A DNA stretch of 64,000 bases, taken from positions 4,585 to 68,584 of the forward strand of contig DCKG01000007.1 in NCBI GenBank assembly GCA_002320605.1, in the 5' to 3' direction. This document shows positions 9,112 to 17,819 of the stretch, piece by piece. The notes under the pieces were generated by a model, which ran no database searches, was not told the DNA's origin, and saw only the letters and a list, made by a program, of their open reading frames with translations. How positions within the stretch are numbered: position 1 is the stretch's first letter; each line of letters starts with the position of its first letter. Source of the stretch: Bacteroidales bacterium UBA1680. GTDB taxonomy: Bacteria > Bacteroidota > Bacteroidia > Bacteroidales > UBA932. Position numbers and translations under genes: made by a program.

Positions 9112-10050
9112 TTATTGCTTAGCAGAGTTTATATCCACAAGATTATTCACTATTGCATATATGGTTATTCCCGCAACGCTATGAATGCTGAGTTTGGTGG
9201 CTATGTTTTTCCGATGAGTGATCACGGTGTTTATCGAAATATTCAGTTTCGAGGCTATTTCTTTGTTAGACAGCCCCATCGCCAGGCACGACACGACCTC
9301 TCTCTCGCGAGGGCTGAGAGCGTTTTCGCCGCCTTCCTCGGCATTTAATACGTCAGCACCTGTCGAAATATTCATTTCCATATTCTTTATGACTGGCACT
9401 AGAATCTCATTCTCAACTTTTGCATGAAGCTGCAGCCATTCCTCGTTGTTGTAAAGGTCGTAGAGGGTAGCAGTCAGCATGTTATTGCGCAGGCTGTCTC
9501 CTGGCAAGTACTTTATTATTATATTCTTAAGCTCCTTCAATTTTACGTCTGCCATTCCATGATGCTTGGCGTAGGCATCGATGTTATAAGCCTCGTCCCT
9601 TACCCCCTCCAGCAGGCTGTTGATGTATGGGAACAGACGATCTTCTTCGTATTTCATGTGTTTCCGTACTTCAGCTGCATACGCATCGTAAAAATCCATT
9701 ATAAGTTTGTCCACTCGGCCGTCAGGATCGAGAGAATCGGACAGCTCTTTTCTCATGAAAGGCAGCTGGAAATCCAGATAATATTTATGGTTGGCCTGAA
9801 GGTAATGCAGCAGAGTGCCGACATTGACATATTCGAGTTCTTCGTCCCGGAAATAGCCATTGACCAGAAAATTGACTACAATGAGGAAAGTTCTGCAGTC
9901 TACGCCGTTGTCTTTGCAGACCTCTTCCACCGCCTTGTCGCCAAAACCTAGATTGATGCCGAAACTGCCAAGAGCCTGAAGCACGTTGTAATTGTCTCTT
10001 ATGAGGTCGATCATCATATCCTTCGGCTCGTAAACTTTCTGTGTGCGCAT
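9112..10050 (-). CDS. Hemerythrin-like domain fused to a LuxR-type DNA-binding domain
   Basis: A 312-residue regulator. The N-terminal 60 residues resemble the ScdA/RIC (YtfE) leader, and residues about 85-235 are helical with His/Glu placed as in an HHE di-iron site: HKYYLDFQLPFM, HMKYEEDRLFPYI, AKHHG, and LHAKVENEILVPVI. The C-terminus (about 245-305) is a LuxR/GerE helix-turn-helix: LSPREREVVSCLAMGLSNKEIASKL and NTVITHRKNIATKL, written here as two pieces of one domain. The obvious inference is a transcription factor that reads oxygen, NO or iron state through the di-iron centre. A TACATTTG box lies 20 bases upstream (complement of 10070-10077). No target operon is evident. Confidence 0.85.
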   Translation of the reverse strand: MRTQKVYEPKDMMIDLIRDNYNVLQALGSFGINLGFGDKAVEEVCKDNGVDCRTFLIVVNFLVNGYFRDEELEYVNVGTLLHYLQANHKYYLDFQLPFMRKELSDSLDPDGRVDKLIMDFYDAYAAEVRKHMKYEEDRLFPYINSLLEGVRDEAYNIDAYAKHHGMADVKLKELKNIIIKYLPGDSLRNNMLTATLYDLYNNEEWLQLHAKVENEILVPVIKNMEMNISTGADVLNAEEGGENALSPREREVVSCLAMGLSNKEIASKLNISINTVITHRKNIATKLSIHSVAGITIYAIVNNLVDINSAKQ

Positions 10051-10185
10051 TGATTATGAAATTATTAGACAAATGTAGCAAAAAATCCCAAGCTCGCTTA
10101 TCCTTATTAATTATGAATATGTCGACGCAACGCTTCGCTCGTACCTAGAAATGATGACAAAGTGCAAAATCATAATTTCATGGTA

Positions 10186-10216
10186 TTGCAGGCCATTCGA
10201 GACAAGATTACCTTTG
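10186..10216 (+). promoter_or_regulatory. Orphan consensus promoter in front of a candidate small RNA
   Basis: TTG at 10186-10188, exactly 20 bp, then TACCTTTG at 10209-10216, a full match to the Bacteroides -33/-7 consensus. It points rightward toward the 3' end of a leftward gene, so it serves no visible protein gene. Confidence 0.6.
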
Positions 10217-10222
10217 TCGCAG

Positions 10223-10330
10223 TGTTATTGATTATGAATCAGTAAGAAGTCACATGGTCTTGAAAATAGATCGTTAACGTAAGCAAAAAATTCCAGAGCC
10301 GGCCGAGAGGTCCGCCCTGGAATTTTAATT
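10223..10330 (+). ncRNA. Candidate intergenic small RNA of about 105 nt
   Basis: Transcription from the promoter at 10186-10216 should start near 10223 and meet the strong hairpin at 10287-10326 followed by TTTTAATTTT. No open frame longer than about 26 codons lies inside. The gap between the hemerythrin-like regulator and the aminopeptidase gene (10051-10354) is otherwise empty. The call is inference from promoter and terminator alone; I recognise no RNA family. Confidence 0.45.
10287..10326. terminator. Bidirectional terminator
   Basis: AAAATTCCAG (10287-10296) pairs with CTGGAATTTT (10317-10326) around a GC-rich loop. Reading left it ends in six T and lies 29 bases past the aminopeptidase P stop; reading right it ends in TTTTAATTTT and would close the candidate small RNA. 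Confidence 0.75.
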
Positions 10331-10354
10331 TTAGGTCGTCCGTGAAGGCGTGAT

Positions 10355-11797
10355 TTATCCTTGCATTGCGGTCTCTACGTCGTCTGGCTGAATCGGCAGT
10401 CGGTTAGGGCCAGTGTGGCGGGCTCCATCAACGGTTACGAGAACATCATCCTCCAGGCGGATGCCGCCGAAATCGTAATATTCTTTAAGCTTGTCGAAAT
10501 TGAGGAAGTCCTTGCAGGTGCCTTCGCTCTTCCATTTCTCTATCAGCGCCGGAATGAAATATATTCCTGGCTCATCGGAAACGAAATGCCCAGGCTTCAG
10601 CACGCGTGCCATTCTAAGGTTGCCAAGTCCCAGCTGAGGAGAACGCCGCTGATCCGGATCGTATCCCACCAGATCCTCTCCAAGATCCTCCATGTCGTGC
10701 ACGTCCAATCCAATGTTATGTCCTAGGCCATGTGGCTGGAACATTCCCGCCACGCCCTCGGCAACCATATCGTCAAGATTCCCATGAACCAGGCCGAGCT
10801 GGCTGAGACCTTCCAGCATCAGTCTAGAAACGGCCAGATGGACATCTCTGTACGCTATTCCTGGCTTAGTGAGCTTGAAAGCATATTCATTGCAGTCGCA
10901 TACGATCTGGTAGACATCCCTTTGCTTCTGAGTGAACTTTCCGCTGGTAGGATAGGTTCTAGTGAAATCTGATGCATAATGGCTGTTGTTCTCTGCGCCG
11001 GCATCTATCACCATCAGCTTTCCTGGCTCTATCACCTTGTCGTGCAGGTGATTGTGAAGCGTTTCGCCGTGCTGCGTGAGAATTGTCGGAAATGAAACGC
11101 CCCAGCCCTTGCTGAGTGTCACGCCATCCATCTTGCCGACGATTTCTTGCTCTATCGTCCCGATTTTTATGCTGTTGCGAGCGGCGACGTGCATTTCCTG
11201 CCCGAGAGCGCCGGCATCATCCATCTCTGCGATTTCGCAGTTTTCCTTAATGAGCCTGAGTTCTATCACTGCTTTAGTCAGATCCAGCGAAGGAGCCCTG
11301 CCCTCCGTGGCGCCATCTTCCTTTGCCTTTCCCAGGTCGCCAGGTCCGAGCCCCATTAGCGTTTCAATGAGCATGGTATTGTACCACCGGCTAAGCGGCA
11401 GATAATGGCATTTCCTGTGTTGTGAACGGGCTTTACCTACATCTTCCTTGAGGGCTGAGAATGGAGCTGTCACGTGCACGCCAGCTCCTTCAGCGATTGA
11501 CGCCACTGAAGGCTGAGGCCCCATCCAGATTATGTCGCCTATCTCCACGTCGTCGGCATAGATTTTTACGTCTCCGCTATCGAAATCCATCACTGCGGCG
11601 TAGCCTGGGGCATCTATTCCGAAGAAATAGAGCCACGAAGAATCTTGGCGGAATTTGTAGGCATTGTCTCTGTACTGGGCCGCAGCCTCTCCATTGCCAA
11701 TGAAGATACCGATTCCGCGGCTGCCTTGAGGCGCCGTCTGAGCCATCAGCTCAATGAGCCTCTGGCGTCTTGCAGTGTAAACGCTTTTATTAAACAT
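10355..11797 (-). CDS. pepP: Aminopeptidase P family (Xaa-Pro) metallopeptidase
   Basis: A 480-residue M24 peptidase that removes an N-terminal residue preceding proline. An AMP_N domain fills about residues 5-140, then the pita-bread catalytic domain. The five metal ligands can be read: Asp in VIDAGAEN and SDFTRT, His in QPHGLGHNIGLDVHD, Glu in SDEPGIYF and Glu in RLEDDVLVT. There is no signal peptide, so it should be cytoplasmic. It is a single-gene unit; its terminator is shared with a candidate small RNA transcribed toward it. Length and motifs are normal for the family. Confidence 0.93.
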   Translation of the reverse strand: MFNKSVYTARRQRLIELMAQTAPQGSRGIGIFIGNGEAAAQYRDNAYKFRQDSSWLYFFGIDAPGYAAVMDFDSGDVKIYADDVEIGDIIWMGPQPSVASIAEGAGVHVTAPFSALKEDVGKARSQHRKCHYLPLSRWYNTMLIETLMGLGPGDLGKAKEDGATEGRAPSLDLTKAVIELRLIKENCEIAEMDDAGALGQEMHVAARNSIKIGTIEQEIVGKMDGVTLSKGWGVSFPTILTQHGETLHNHLHDKVIEPGKLMVIDAGAENNSHYASDFTRTYPTSGKFTQKQRDVYQIVCDCNEYAFKLTKPGIAYRDVHLAVSRLMLEGLSQLGLVHGNLDDMVAEGVAGMFQPHGLGHNIGLDVHDMEDLGEDLVGYDPDQRRSPQLGLGNLRMARVLKPGHFVSDEPGIYFIPALIEKWKSEGTCKDFLNFDKLKEYYDFGGIRLEDDVLVTVDGARHTGPNRLPIQPDDVETAMQG

Positions 11798-11863
11798 ATT
11801 CAGAATATTTCATATTCTTACAAATTTACTTAAAATGTTGAAGCTTTCATTGCATTCTTGTCG

Positions 11864-11893
11864 TTGTTTTATGACAAAATCTGACTATATTTG
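11864..11893 (+). promoter_or_regulatory. Promoter of the DUF1080-AGE operon
   Basis: TTG at 11864-11866, 19 bp, then TATATTTG at 11886-11893, a full -7 match. Start of transcription should fall near 11900, about 60 bases before the gene. Confidence 0.6.
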
Positions 11894-11961
11894 TGATGAT
11901 TGGGCCTCTTAGTTAAGGCTAGGGCTTTAATATCGATTAATGACCAAAATTTTTTAATACC

Positions 11962-13257
11962 ATGCTCAATATGAAAAAGTCGTTTATTATTTTAGGGGCC
12001 ATGGCTGCTGCAGCCGTGGCTTTCGTGTCTTGTGGTGGGCAAAAGCCAAATGAGCTGACAACCCAAGAACAACAAGAAGGATGGCAGCTATTGTTTGACG
12101 GCCAGACATTTAACGGATGGAGAGATTATAACGGGACAGGACTTACTGGACCATGGACTGTCATTGATGGCGCCATAGAGGCAGAAGGCAAAGGCGACGA
12201 TGCCAGCGGTTACATAGTGACTGATAAAGAATATGCTAACTTCGATCTTAAATGGGAATGGAAGATTAGCAAAGGCGGCAATAGCGGAATGCTTTACCAT
12301 GTGGTGGAGCGTCCGGATTTCAAAGTTCCTTACATCACGGGGCCTGAATACCAGCTAATAGATGATGATAATTTTGCTGAGATGAACGACGGCTATCAGT
12401 TGGAAGACTGGCAGCGCTGCGGAGTAGATTATGCCATGTATGTTCCAGATCTAGAGGCTAGGAATATGAAGCCTGCTGGGCAGTGGAATCAGTCCGAGAT
12501 TATATTCGATAATGGTCATGTAACTTATCTTTTGAATGGTAAGGTGACTGTTGAGTTCGATGCTTGGACTCCTGACTGGCGTCAGCGCAAAGAGAGCGGC
12601 AAGTGGAAGGATGCTCCTGAATATGGCATGTCGCCGAAGGGTCATATCTGCCTCCAGGATCACGGATATCCTGCATGGTTCCGTAACATTAAGATAAAGG
12701 AACTGCCTTCAAAGCCTGTAGAAAAAGATCTTTTCAATGGGAAGGATCTTACCGGGTGGATTAATTACGGCACGGAGCTTTGGTATGTGGACGATAGCTG
12801 CTACCTCGTTTGCGAGAGCGGCCCTAATAAGCAATACGGCTATTTCGCTACAGAAGACTATTATGACGATTTCGACCTGACGCTCGAGTTTAAACAAGAA
12901 GCAAATGGGAATTCTGGCGTGTTCATCCGCTCTACTGTTGATGGCACCACAGTTCATGGCTGGCAGGTTGAGGTTGCTCCAAAGGGCAACGATACTGGCG
13001 GAGTTTACGAGTCATATGGCCGCGGGTGGCTCTATCAAATTCCAGACGAGAAAGAAAACATTCTTAAAGAGGGCCAATGGAATGCTATGCGCATCCGTCT
13101 AGAAGGGGATCATCTGCAGTCTTGGCTTAATGGCGAGCCTATGACGGATATTCACGATGCTAAGATTGGCGCAGGCCATGGCAGGATCGCGCTGCAGATT
13201 CACGATGGTGGCGGCATTAAGGTGCGCTGGCGTAATATTCATGTTAAGACATTGTAA
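11962..13257 (+). CDS. Lipoprotein with two DUF1080 (3-keto-disaccharide hydrolase-like) domains
   Basis: A 431-residue lipoprotein: the signal ends FVSC, and a second ATG at 11971 may be the true start. It holds two tandem DUF1080 domains, about 35-238 and 247-430. Each begins with the family pattern (LFDGQTFNGWRDYNG; LFNGKDLTGWINYG), includes NSGMLYHV or NSGVFIRS, and ends in a short strand after WFRNIKIKEL or VRWRNIHVK. DUF1080 proteins act on 3-keto-glucosides or the derived glycals, as hydrolases or hydratases, usually in the periplasm. The next gene starts 13 bases later. The Gfo/Idh and TIM-barrel partners expected in such a pathway lie 6.5 kb downstream. Confidence 0.85.
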   Translation: MLNMKKSFIILGAMAAAAVAFVSCGGQKPNELTTQEQQEGWQLLFDGQTFNGWRDYNGTGLTGPWTVIDGAIEAEGKGDDASGYIVTDKEYANFDLKWEWKISKGGNSGMLYHVVERPDFKVPYITGPEYQLIDDDNFAEMNDGYQLEDWQRCGVDYAMYVPDLEARNMKPAGQWNQSEIIFDNGHVTYLLNGKVTVEFDAWTPDWRQRKESGKWKDAPEYGMSPKGHICLQDHGYPAWFRNIKIKELPSKPVEKDLFNGKDLTGWINYGTELWYVDDSCYLVCESGPNKQYGYFATEDYYDDFDLTLEFKQEANGNSGVFIRSTVDGTTVHGWQVEVAPKGNDTGGVYESYGRGWLYQIPDEKENILKEGQWNAMRIRLEGDHLQSWLNGEPMTDIHDAKIGAGHGRIALQIHDGGGIKVRWRNIHVKTL

Positions 13258-13270
13258 TATATCATATTAT

Positions 13271-14368
13271 ATGATCAGAACAGATAATCTTATCAAAGAA
13301 GCGAAAGAAGTCCTTCAGTGGGATATTCTTAAATTCTGGTCCGTAATGCAGGACCCTCAGGGTGGATTTTTCGGTGACCTCGGATCTGACGGCGAGCCAG
13401 ATAGGGAGGCTCCTCGGAGCCTTCAGCTGAATGCAAGGATCTTATGGGCCTATTCTACGGCTTACAGGCTTTTCAAGCAGAAGGAATATCTCATGCCGGC
13501 GATTAACGCTAATGACTATTTCTTGAAAAATTTTGTCGACCATAAATTCGGAGGAGTCTATTCCACGGTCGATGAAAATGGCGAAAGGGTTGACACCGAT
13601 TGCACCCTTGCTAATCAAGCTTTGGCAATATATGCTCTTAGCGAGTTCTACGCTGCGACTAAGGACGATGAGGCGCTGAAATCGGCCGTCAACCTTTATA
13701 AAATCGTCAGGAAGGAATTCAAGGACGAAGAAAAAGGCGGGTATTATTTTAAGCTCTCGAGAGAGTTCGAGAAGAAAGATACCACAAAAGATGCGGTCGC
13801 CCACGTGTATCTTGCCGAGGGTCTCTCTACGCTTTACCGGGTTTGGAAAGACGAGGCCTTGAGGTACGACATAATTGCTCTGCTCACGGTAATTACAGAC
13901 AAGCTCTATGATGTAAGGACAGGCCACATGGTTCCAAAAATGGACAAAGACTGGAATAATCTCAATATGGGAATTCAGTATGGTCTTGATCTCGAGGCAT
14001 CGTGGGCGTTGCTTGATGCCGCATATGCTACCGAGGATATGGATGTCGTGAATATGGTGAAGGATCCAACCACGAGACTGCTGATGTATGGCATGGAAGG
14101 GCAGCAGGCAGACGGACACGTTGCTTTTGGCATAGATGCAGACGGCAAGATGTACACAACTATGGTTCCTTATGTTCAGGCGGAAGCTGTAGTCGCTAAT
14201 CTTTGCGGCTGGAAATATCAGTGCTTCGCTGAAGGAGCAGACAATGCGTTTTCGCTCTGGGCTTACATCAAGGCTCATCTATCCGACAGCGCGAATGCTA
14301 ATGCGTTCAGGAAATATCCGATGCACGCCGCCCGCGCCTGCGTATATATCATGAGCCTGTTCAGGTAA
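13271..14368 (+). CDS. AGE-superfamily (N-acylglucosamine/cellobiose 2-epimerase fold) protein
   Basis: A 365-residue (alpha/alpha)6-barrel protein of the AGE superfamily, starting at the ATG at 13271 (13 bases after the DUF1080 gene); an upstream in-frame ATG would lie inside that gene. Family patterns include RSLQLNARILWAYSTAYRLF, STLYRVW, PYVQAEAVVANL and a C-terminal HAARAC. By eye, two of the His residues that catalyse epimerisation in cellobiose 2-epimerases are replaced: YGHDIEASW reads YGLDLEASW, and the His before LYRVW reads Tyr. The C-terminal His is kept. There is no signal peptide. It may be a changed or lost epimerase, so I give no symbol. Its last 138 bases recur at 22.1 kb. 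Confidence 0.8.
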   Translation: MIRTDNLIKEAKEVLQWDILKFWSVMQDPQGGFFGDLGSDGEPDREAPRSLQLNARILWAYSTAYRLFKQKEYLMPAINANDYFLKNFVDHKFGGVYSTVDENGERVDTDCTLANQALAIYALSEFYAATKDDEALKSAVNLYKIVRKEFKDEEKGGYYFKLSREFEKKDTTKDAVAHVYLAEGLSTLYRVWKDEALRYDIIALLTVITDKLYDVRTGHMVPKMDKDWNNLNMGIQYGLDLEASWALLDAAYATEDMDVVNMVKDPTTRLLMYGMEGQQADGHVAFGIDADGKMYTTMVPYVQAEAVVANLCGWKYQCFAEGADNAFSLWAYIKAHLSDSANANAFRKYPMHAARACVYIMSLFR

Positions 14369-14371
14369 AAA
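14231..14371 (+). repeat. Direct repeat, copy 1 (3' end of the AGE gene)
   Basis: These 141 bases match 22102-22242 with four differences by eye, three of them at third codon positions. This copy is the in-frame end of the intact AGE gene. Similarity ends just after the stop codon. Confidence 0.95.
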
Positions 14372-14505
14372 ATCTCGAATGGCAGGATTCCGGGCCGAAC
14401 ATCGTCACCGGGCAGATCAGATACCATGAAGGCGATTTGGTCGATTCAGAAGGGAGCGTAATTAAACCGGAAGATATTCGTATTTTATATCTGGGGGATG
14501 ACTAA
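14368..14505 (+). pseudogene. Possible 3' remnant of a lost gene
   Basis: Directly after the AGE stop, in another frame, 45 codons stay open and read like real protein (LEWQDSGPNIVTGQIRYHEG, then EDIRILYLGDD and TAA). There is no start codon of its own. I do not recognise the family. It may be the tail of a gene whose body was lost when the SusC-SusD-oxidoreductase block and the AGE repeat were put together. A chance open frame cannot be excluded. Confidence 0.3.
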
Positions 14506-14562
14506 TATGTCTTAGGACATTGAGGCCATCCCTTGTTGTTTCGTGCATGTAAATGAGACAAT

Positions 14563-14581
14563 AATCCACATGTGGTGGATT
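14563..14581. promoter_or_regulatory. Inverted repeat upstream of the SusC promoter region
   Basis: AATCCAC (14563-14569) and GTGGATT (14575-14581) flank five bases. About 20 bases downstream is TATTGCAT (14603-14610) and, 20 bp after its TTG, a weak -7-like TAAATTGC (14628-14635). It may be an operator for the SusC operon; the evidence is only symmetry and position. Confidence 0.3.
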
Positions 14582-14664
14582 TGAAAAAAGATGGCAGAAC
14601 GGTATTGCATGTTATTTTGAATATTCTTAAATTGCCACTTCCAAAAATAATAACACTAAATCTT

Positions 14665-17600
14665 ATGAATTTGTTTAACAATGCTCGACATCAAGGGCAT
14701 GGCTTATTGAAGGGCATCGCCTTGCTGCTACTATTCTGCGTGATAGGCACTGCCAATGCTTTTGCTCAACAGAAAACCATCACTGGCACGGTTTCCGATG
14801 CAACTGGATTGCCGGTCATCGGCGCAAGCATCTTAGTCAAGGGAACTTCGACGGGAGCTGTCACGGACGTCGATGGAAAGTACTCTCTTCGCATCCAGGA
14901 AGGCGCAACATTGGAAGTCTCTTGCATAGGCTACATCACGAAAACAATCATCGTCGGGGAAAGCCAGACGATTGACGTCGTTCTGAATGAAGACACAGAG
15001 ACCCTGCAGGAAGTGGTTCTTGTAGGATATGGCACCCAGAAGAAAGAGGCTGTGGCCGGGGCGATATCTTCAGTTAAAGGTGAGAAACTCACCAAGTCTG
15101 CGGCGTTCGATGTTTCAAATGCATTGAATGGGCAGTTGTCCGGAACTCAAATCAGGCAGACCACAGGAGAGCCGGGAAACGACATTGCTCAGATTAACGT
15201 CCGCGGACGTTCCTCGTTCGGGAAAAAGGCTGATCTTGGCCCGCTCATCGTGATTGATGGAATCCCTGATAGGAGTCTATATGAGATTGATCCTAATGAC
15301 ATTGCCAACGTCTCGTTGCTTAAGGACGCATCCGCAGCAATCTATGGATCTCGTGCTGCAAACGGTGTCATCCTTATTACCACTAAGGGCGGAGGCGAAC
15401 ACAAGCCGACCGTGAACATGCAATATACGCAGGGTTTCTCGAAGCCGACCATCTTGCCTGAGACAGCGAACGCTCCTGAGTACGCACGTTATGTCAGCGA
15501 CCTTCAAGACTACGAAGGCGTTGCTAGACTGTATTCCGACGAGGACATCGCTCTCTACGAGAGTGGCACTGATCCATGGCAGCATCCGAACACAAACTGG
15601 ATGAAATCTCTCGTGAAGAACTGGACCCATAACGAACGCTACAACGTGAGCGTGAATGGAGGAACGGAGAAAATGCACTACTTCATATCTGGGGGCTACA
15701 AGAACGAGTCCGGCATCTATTCTCATTCCTCGACCACTTATAAGCAGTATAACTTCAGGGCTAAGTTCGATGTTAAGCTGCTCAAGGACTGGGTGAAGGT
15801 TACAGCTCAGTACAGCGGTCTGTATTCCAAGAAGAAATACCCTACGATTGATGTGAGTCAATTGTTCGGCTGGGCATCCATGGTCGTTCCGACCGTGGCC
15901 GATTACTGGCCGACAGGCGAGCCGGGTCCGGCGTTTGAAGGCGGCGTGAACCCTGTGGTCAACACCTCTTATGCAGCTGGCTACAGGAAGACCGACTCTC
16001 ACAAGGACCAGACTAACTTCCAACTGGACATTACTCCTCCTATGATAAAAGGACTCACGATTTCCGGGTCTTTCAATTATGACGTCGATCACATCAACTA
16101 TAAGGAATTCAACAAACCGTGGATTCTCTACACCCTCGATGTGGCGAACAGCAAGAAGGACTCGAATGGATACATCACCAACGATGGAGCAGTGCTTATC
16201 CCGAGCAAGAACGGATACGACAATCCGCAGCTCAACCAAAAAAACAACTACATAAAGAAATACACCTACACGGCGAGCGCCAACTACGGCAGGACCTTCG
16301 GGAATCACAATTTCAACGTGTTTGCCGCATACGAGCAGTACGACGATCTGGATTCTGACTTCTCGGCCTTCAGAAAATACTTTGTTTCCGACCTCCTCGA
16401 GATACTGAATGCCGGAGGCGAGAAAGACAAGAATAACTCCGGGACGGAGTCAATCTACGCCCGAAAGTCGTTCATTGGTCGTCTGAATTACAACTACAAA
16501 GAGAAATATCTGTTTGAGTTCATATTTAGGCGCGACGGATCCCTTAAGTTCCCTTCAAACAAGAGATGGGGCAACTTCCCTGCAGTGCTTCTTGCCTGGC
16601 GCGCATCTGAGGAACCGTTCTGGAAGAACAACCTCTCAGCCATCGATTACTTCAAGCTACGCTTCACGGCAGGAAAGATGGGAATGGACCCTGGCGATCC
16701 GTTCCAGTACGTCAACAAGTTTGCATTGGCCTCAGGGCCTACTTTCGGGGCGAACAAGAACGTCATGACCAGGATTTATCAGTCGGTGGTCGCAAACCCG
16801 AACATCACTTGGGAGACCCAGACGACGTATAACTGGGGCTTCGACTCCAAGTTCCTGAAAAACATGCTCTGGCTGAACACCGAGTTCTTCTACAACAAGC
16901 GCAGGGACATTCTCATTACCAGAAACGCCTCAGTTCCTAATTTCACTGGCCTCACCCTGCCGGATGAGAACATCGGCAAGGTGGACAACAGAGGTTTCGA
17001 GGTTGAAGGCGGGTTCACGAAGCAGTTCGGAAACCTAAACGTGGACATTTCCGGCAATCTCAGCTGGTCGAGAAACAAGGTCGTGTTCATGGACGAGCCA
17101 GCACAGTCCGTAGAATGGCAGAAGCAGACCGGACATCCGTATGGCTCAGCCTTGGTGTATAAGGCGATAGGCGTATTCCATACCCAGGAAGAGGTTGACA
17201 ACTATCCTCACTGGGAAGGAGCCAAGCCGGGAGACCTCATCTTCGAAGATGTGTCCGATGATGGCAAGATCGATAGCGATGACAGAATATACCTTCACAA
17301 AACTGATGCGCCAGAGCTCTTCTACGGCATCAACGTTAACATCTCGTGGAAGAACTGGGCTCTCTCTATCCTTGGTCAAGGGCAGGGAACATATTACGTC
17401 AGCGCAGTTTACGGTAATAGAGGAACTGGCATGAATGTGTTCAAATGGATGACGAAGGATTACTGGACTCCAGAGAACAATATGTCCAACAATCCTCGTC
17501 CTTGGAGCCGCGCCGACCAGTACTGGACCTACAACAGTCACAACAACACCTACTGGTACGACAATATGGCATACTTCCGCCTCAAGAACATAACCCTGAG

Positions 17601-17781
17601 CTATTCGCTTCCAAAGCCATTATTGGATAAGTTCAACGTCTCAGGAGCCACGATCATGCTGACCGGATATAACTTGGCGTTGCTCTACTCTGCGCAACGT
17701 CATTACGACCCTGAGACGGCAGACCCTCAAGGCTACCCTGCGATGAAGAATTATTCAATCGGTCTAAATATTACTTTCTAG
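14665..17781 (+). CDS. SusC/RagA-family TonB-dependent outer-membrane receptor
   Basis: A 1038-residue glycan importer. I place the start at 14665, since it gives a standard signal peptide (LLLLFCVIGTANAFAQQ); an alternative GTG start 31 codons upstream adds a non-signal stretch. A carboxypeptidase-regulatory-like domain follows (about 40-120: VSDATGLPVIGASILVKG), then the plug with LQEVVLVGYGTQKKEAVAGA, and ILLKDASAAIYGSRAANG-type sequence, then the barrel ending NYSIGLNITF. It transports glycan captured by the SusD protein encoded 38 bases later. It heads an operon with SusD and two Tat-exported sugar enzymes. Confidence 0.95.
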   Translation: MNLFNNARHQGHGLLKGIALLLLFCVIGTANAFAQQKTITGTVSDATGLPVIGASILVKGTSTGAVTDVDGKYSLRIQEGATLEVSCIGYITKTIIVGESQTIDVVLNEDTETLQEVVLVGYGTQKKEAVAGAISSVKGEKLTKSAAFDVSNALNGQLSGTQIRQTTGEPGNDIAQINVRGRSSFGKKADLGPLIVIDGIPDRSLYEIDPNDIANVSLLKDASAAIYGSRAANGVILITTKGGGEHKPTVNMQYTQGFSKPTILPETANAPEYARYVSDLQDYEGVARLYSDEDIALYESGTDPWQHPNTNWMKSLVKNWTHNERYNVSVNGGTEKMHYFISGGYKNESGIYSHSSTTYKQYNFRAKFDVKLLKDWVKVTAQYSGLYSKKKYPTIDVSQLFGWASMVVPTVADYWPTGEPGPAFEGGVNPVVNTSYAAGYRKTDSHKDQTNFQLDITPPMIKGLTISGSFNYDVDHINYKEFNKPWILYTLDVANSKKDSNGYITNDGAVLIPSKNGYDNPQLNQKNNYIKKYTYTASANYGRTFGNHNFNVFAAYEQYDDLDSDFSAFRKYFVSDLLEILNAGGEKDKNNSGTESIYARKSFIGRLNYNYKEKYLFEFIFRRDGSLKFPSNKRWGNFPAVLLAWRASEEPFWKNNLSAIDYFKLRFTAGKMGMDPGDPFQYVNKFALASGPTFGANKNVMTRIYQSVVANPNITWETQTTYNWGFDSKFLKNMLWLNTEFFYNKRRDILITRNASVPNFTGLTLPDENIGKVDNRGFEVEGGFTKQFGNLNVDISGNLSWSRNKVVFMDEPAQSVEWQKQTGHPYGSALVYKAIGVFHTQEEVDNYPHWEGAKPGDLIFEDVSDDGKIDSDDRIYLHKTDAPELFYGINVNISWKNWALSILGQGQGTYYVSAVYGNRGTGMNVFKWMTKDYWTPENNMSNNPRPWSRADQYWTYNSHNNTYWYDNMAYFRLKNITLSYSLPKPLLDKFNVSGATIMLTGYNLALLYSAQRHYDPETADPQGYPAMKNYSIGLNITF

Positions 17782-17819
17782 TTCAGCTGAAGGATGATTT
17801 ATATTAACAATCAGTCGAT

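Noticed and set aside
10153..10233. 26-codon open frame MMTKCKIIISWYC... as a small protein
   Set aside because: It overlaps the promoter of the candidate small RNA and has no signal or conserved pattern.
13157..13271. Longer start for the AGE gene
   Set aside because: The extra 38 codons are read inside the DUF1080 gene in another frame and do not resemble AGE sequence.
15277..16308. 343-codon minus-strand open frame
   Set aside because: Shadow of the SusC barrel; no domain pattern or signal.
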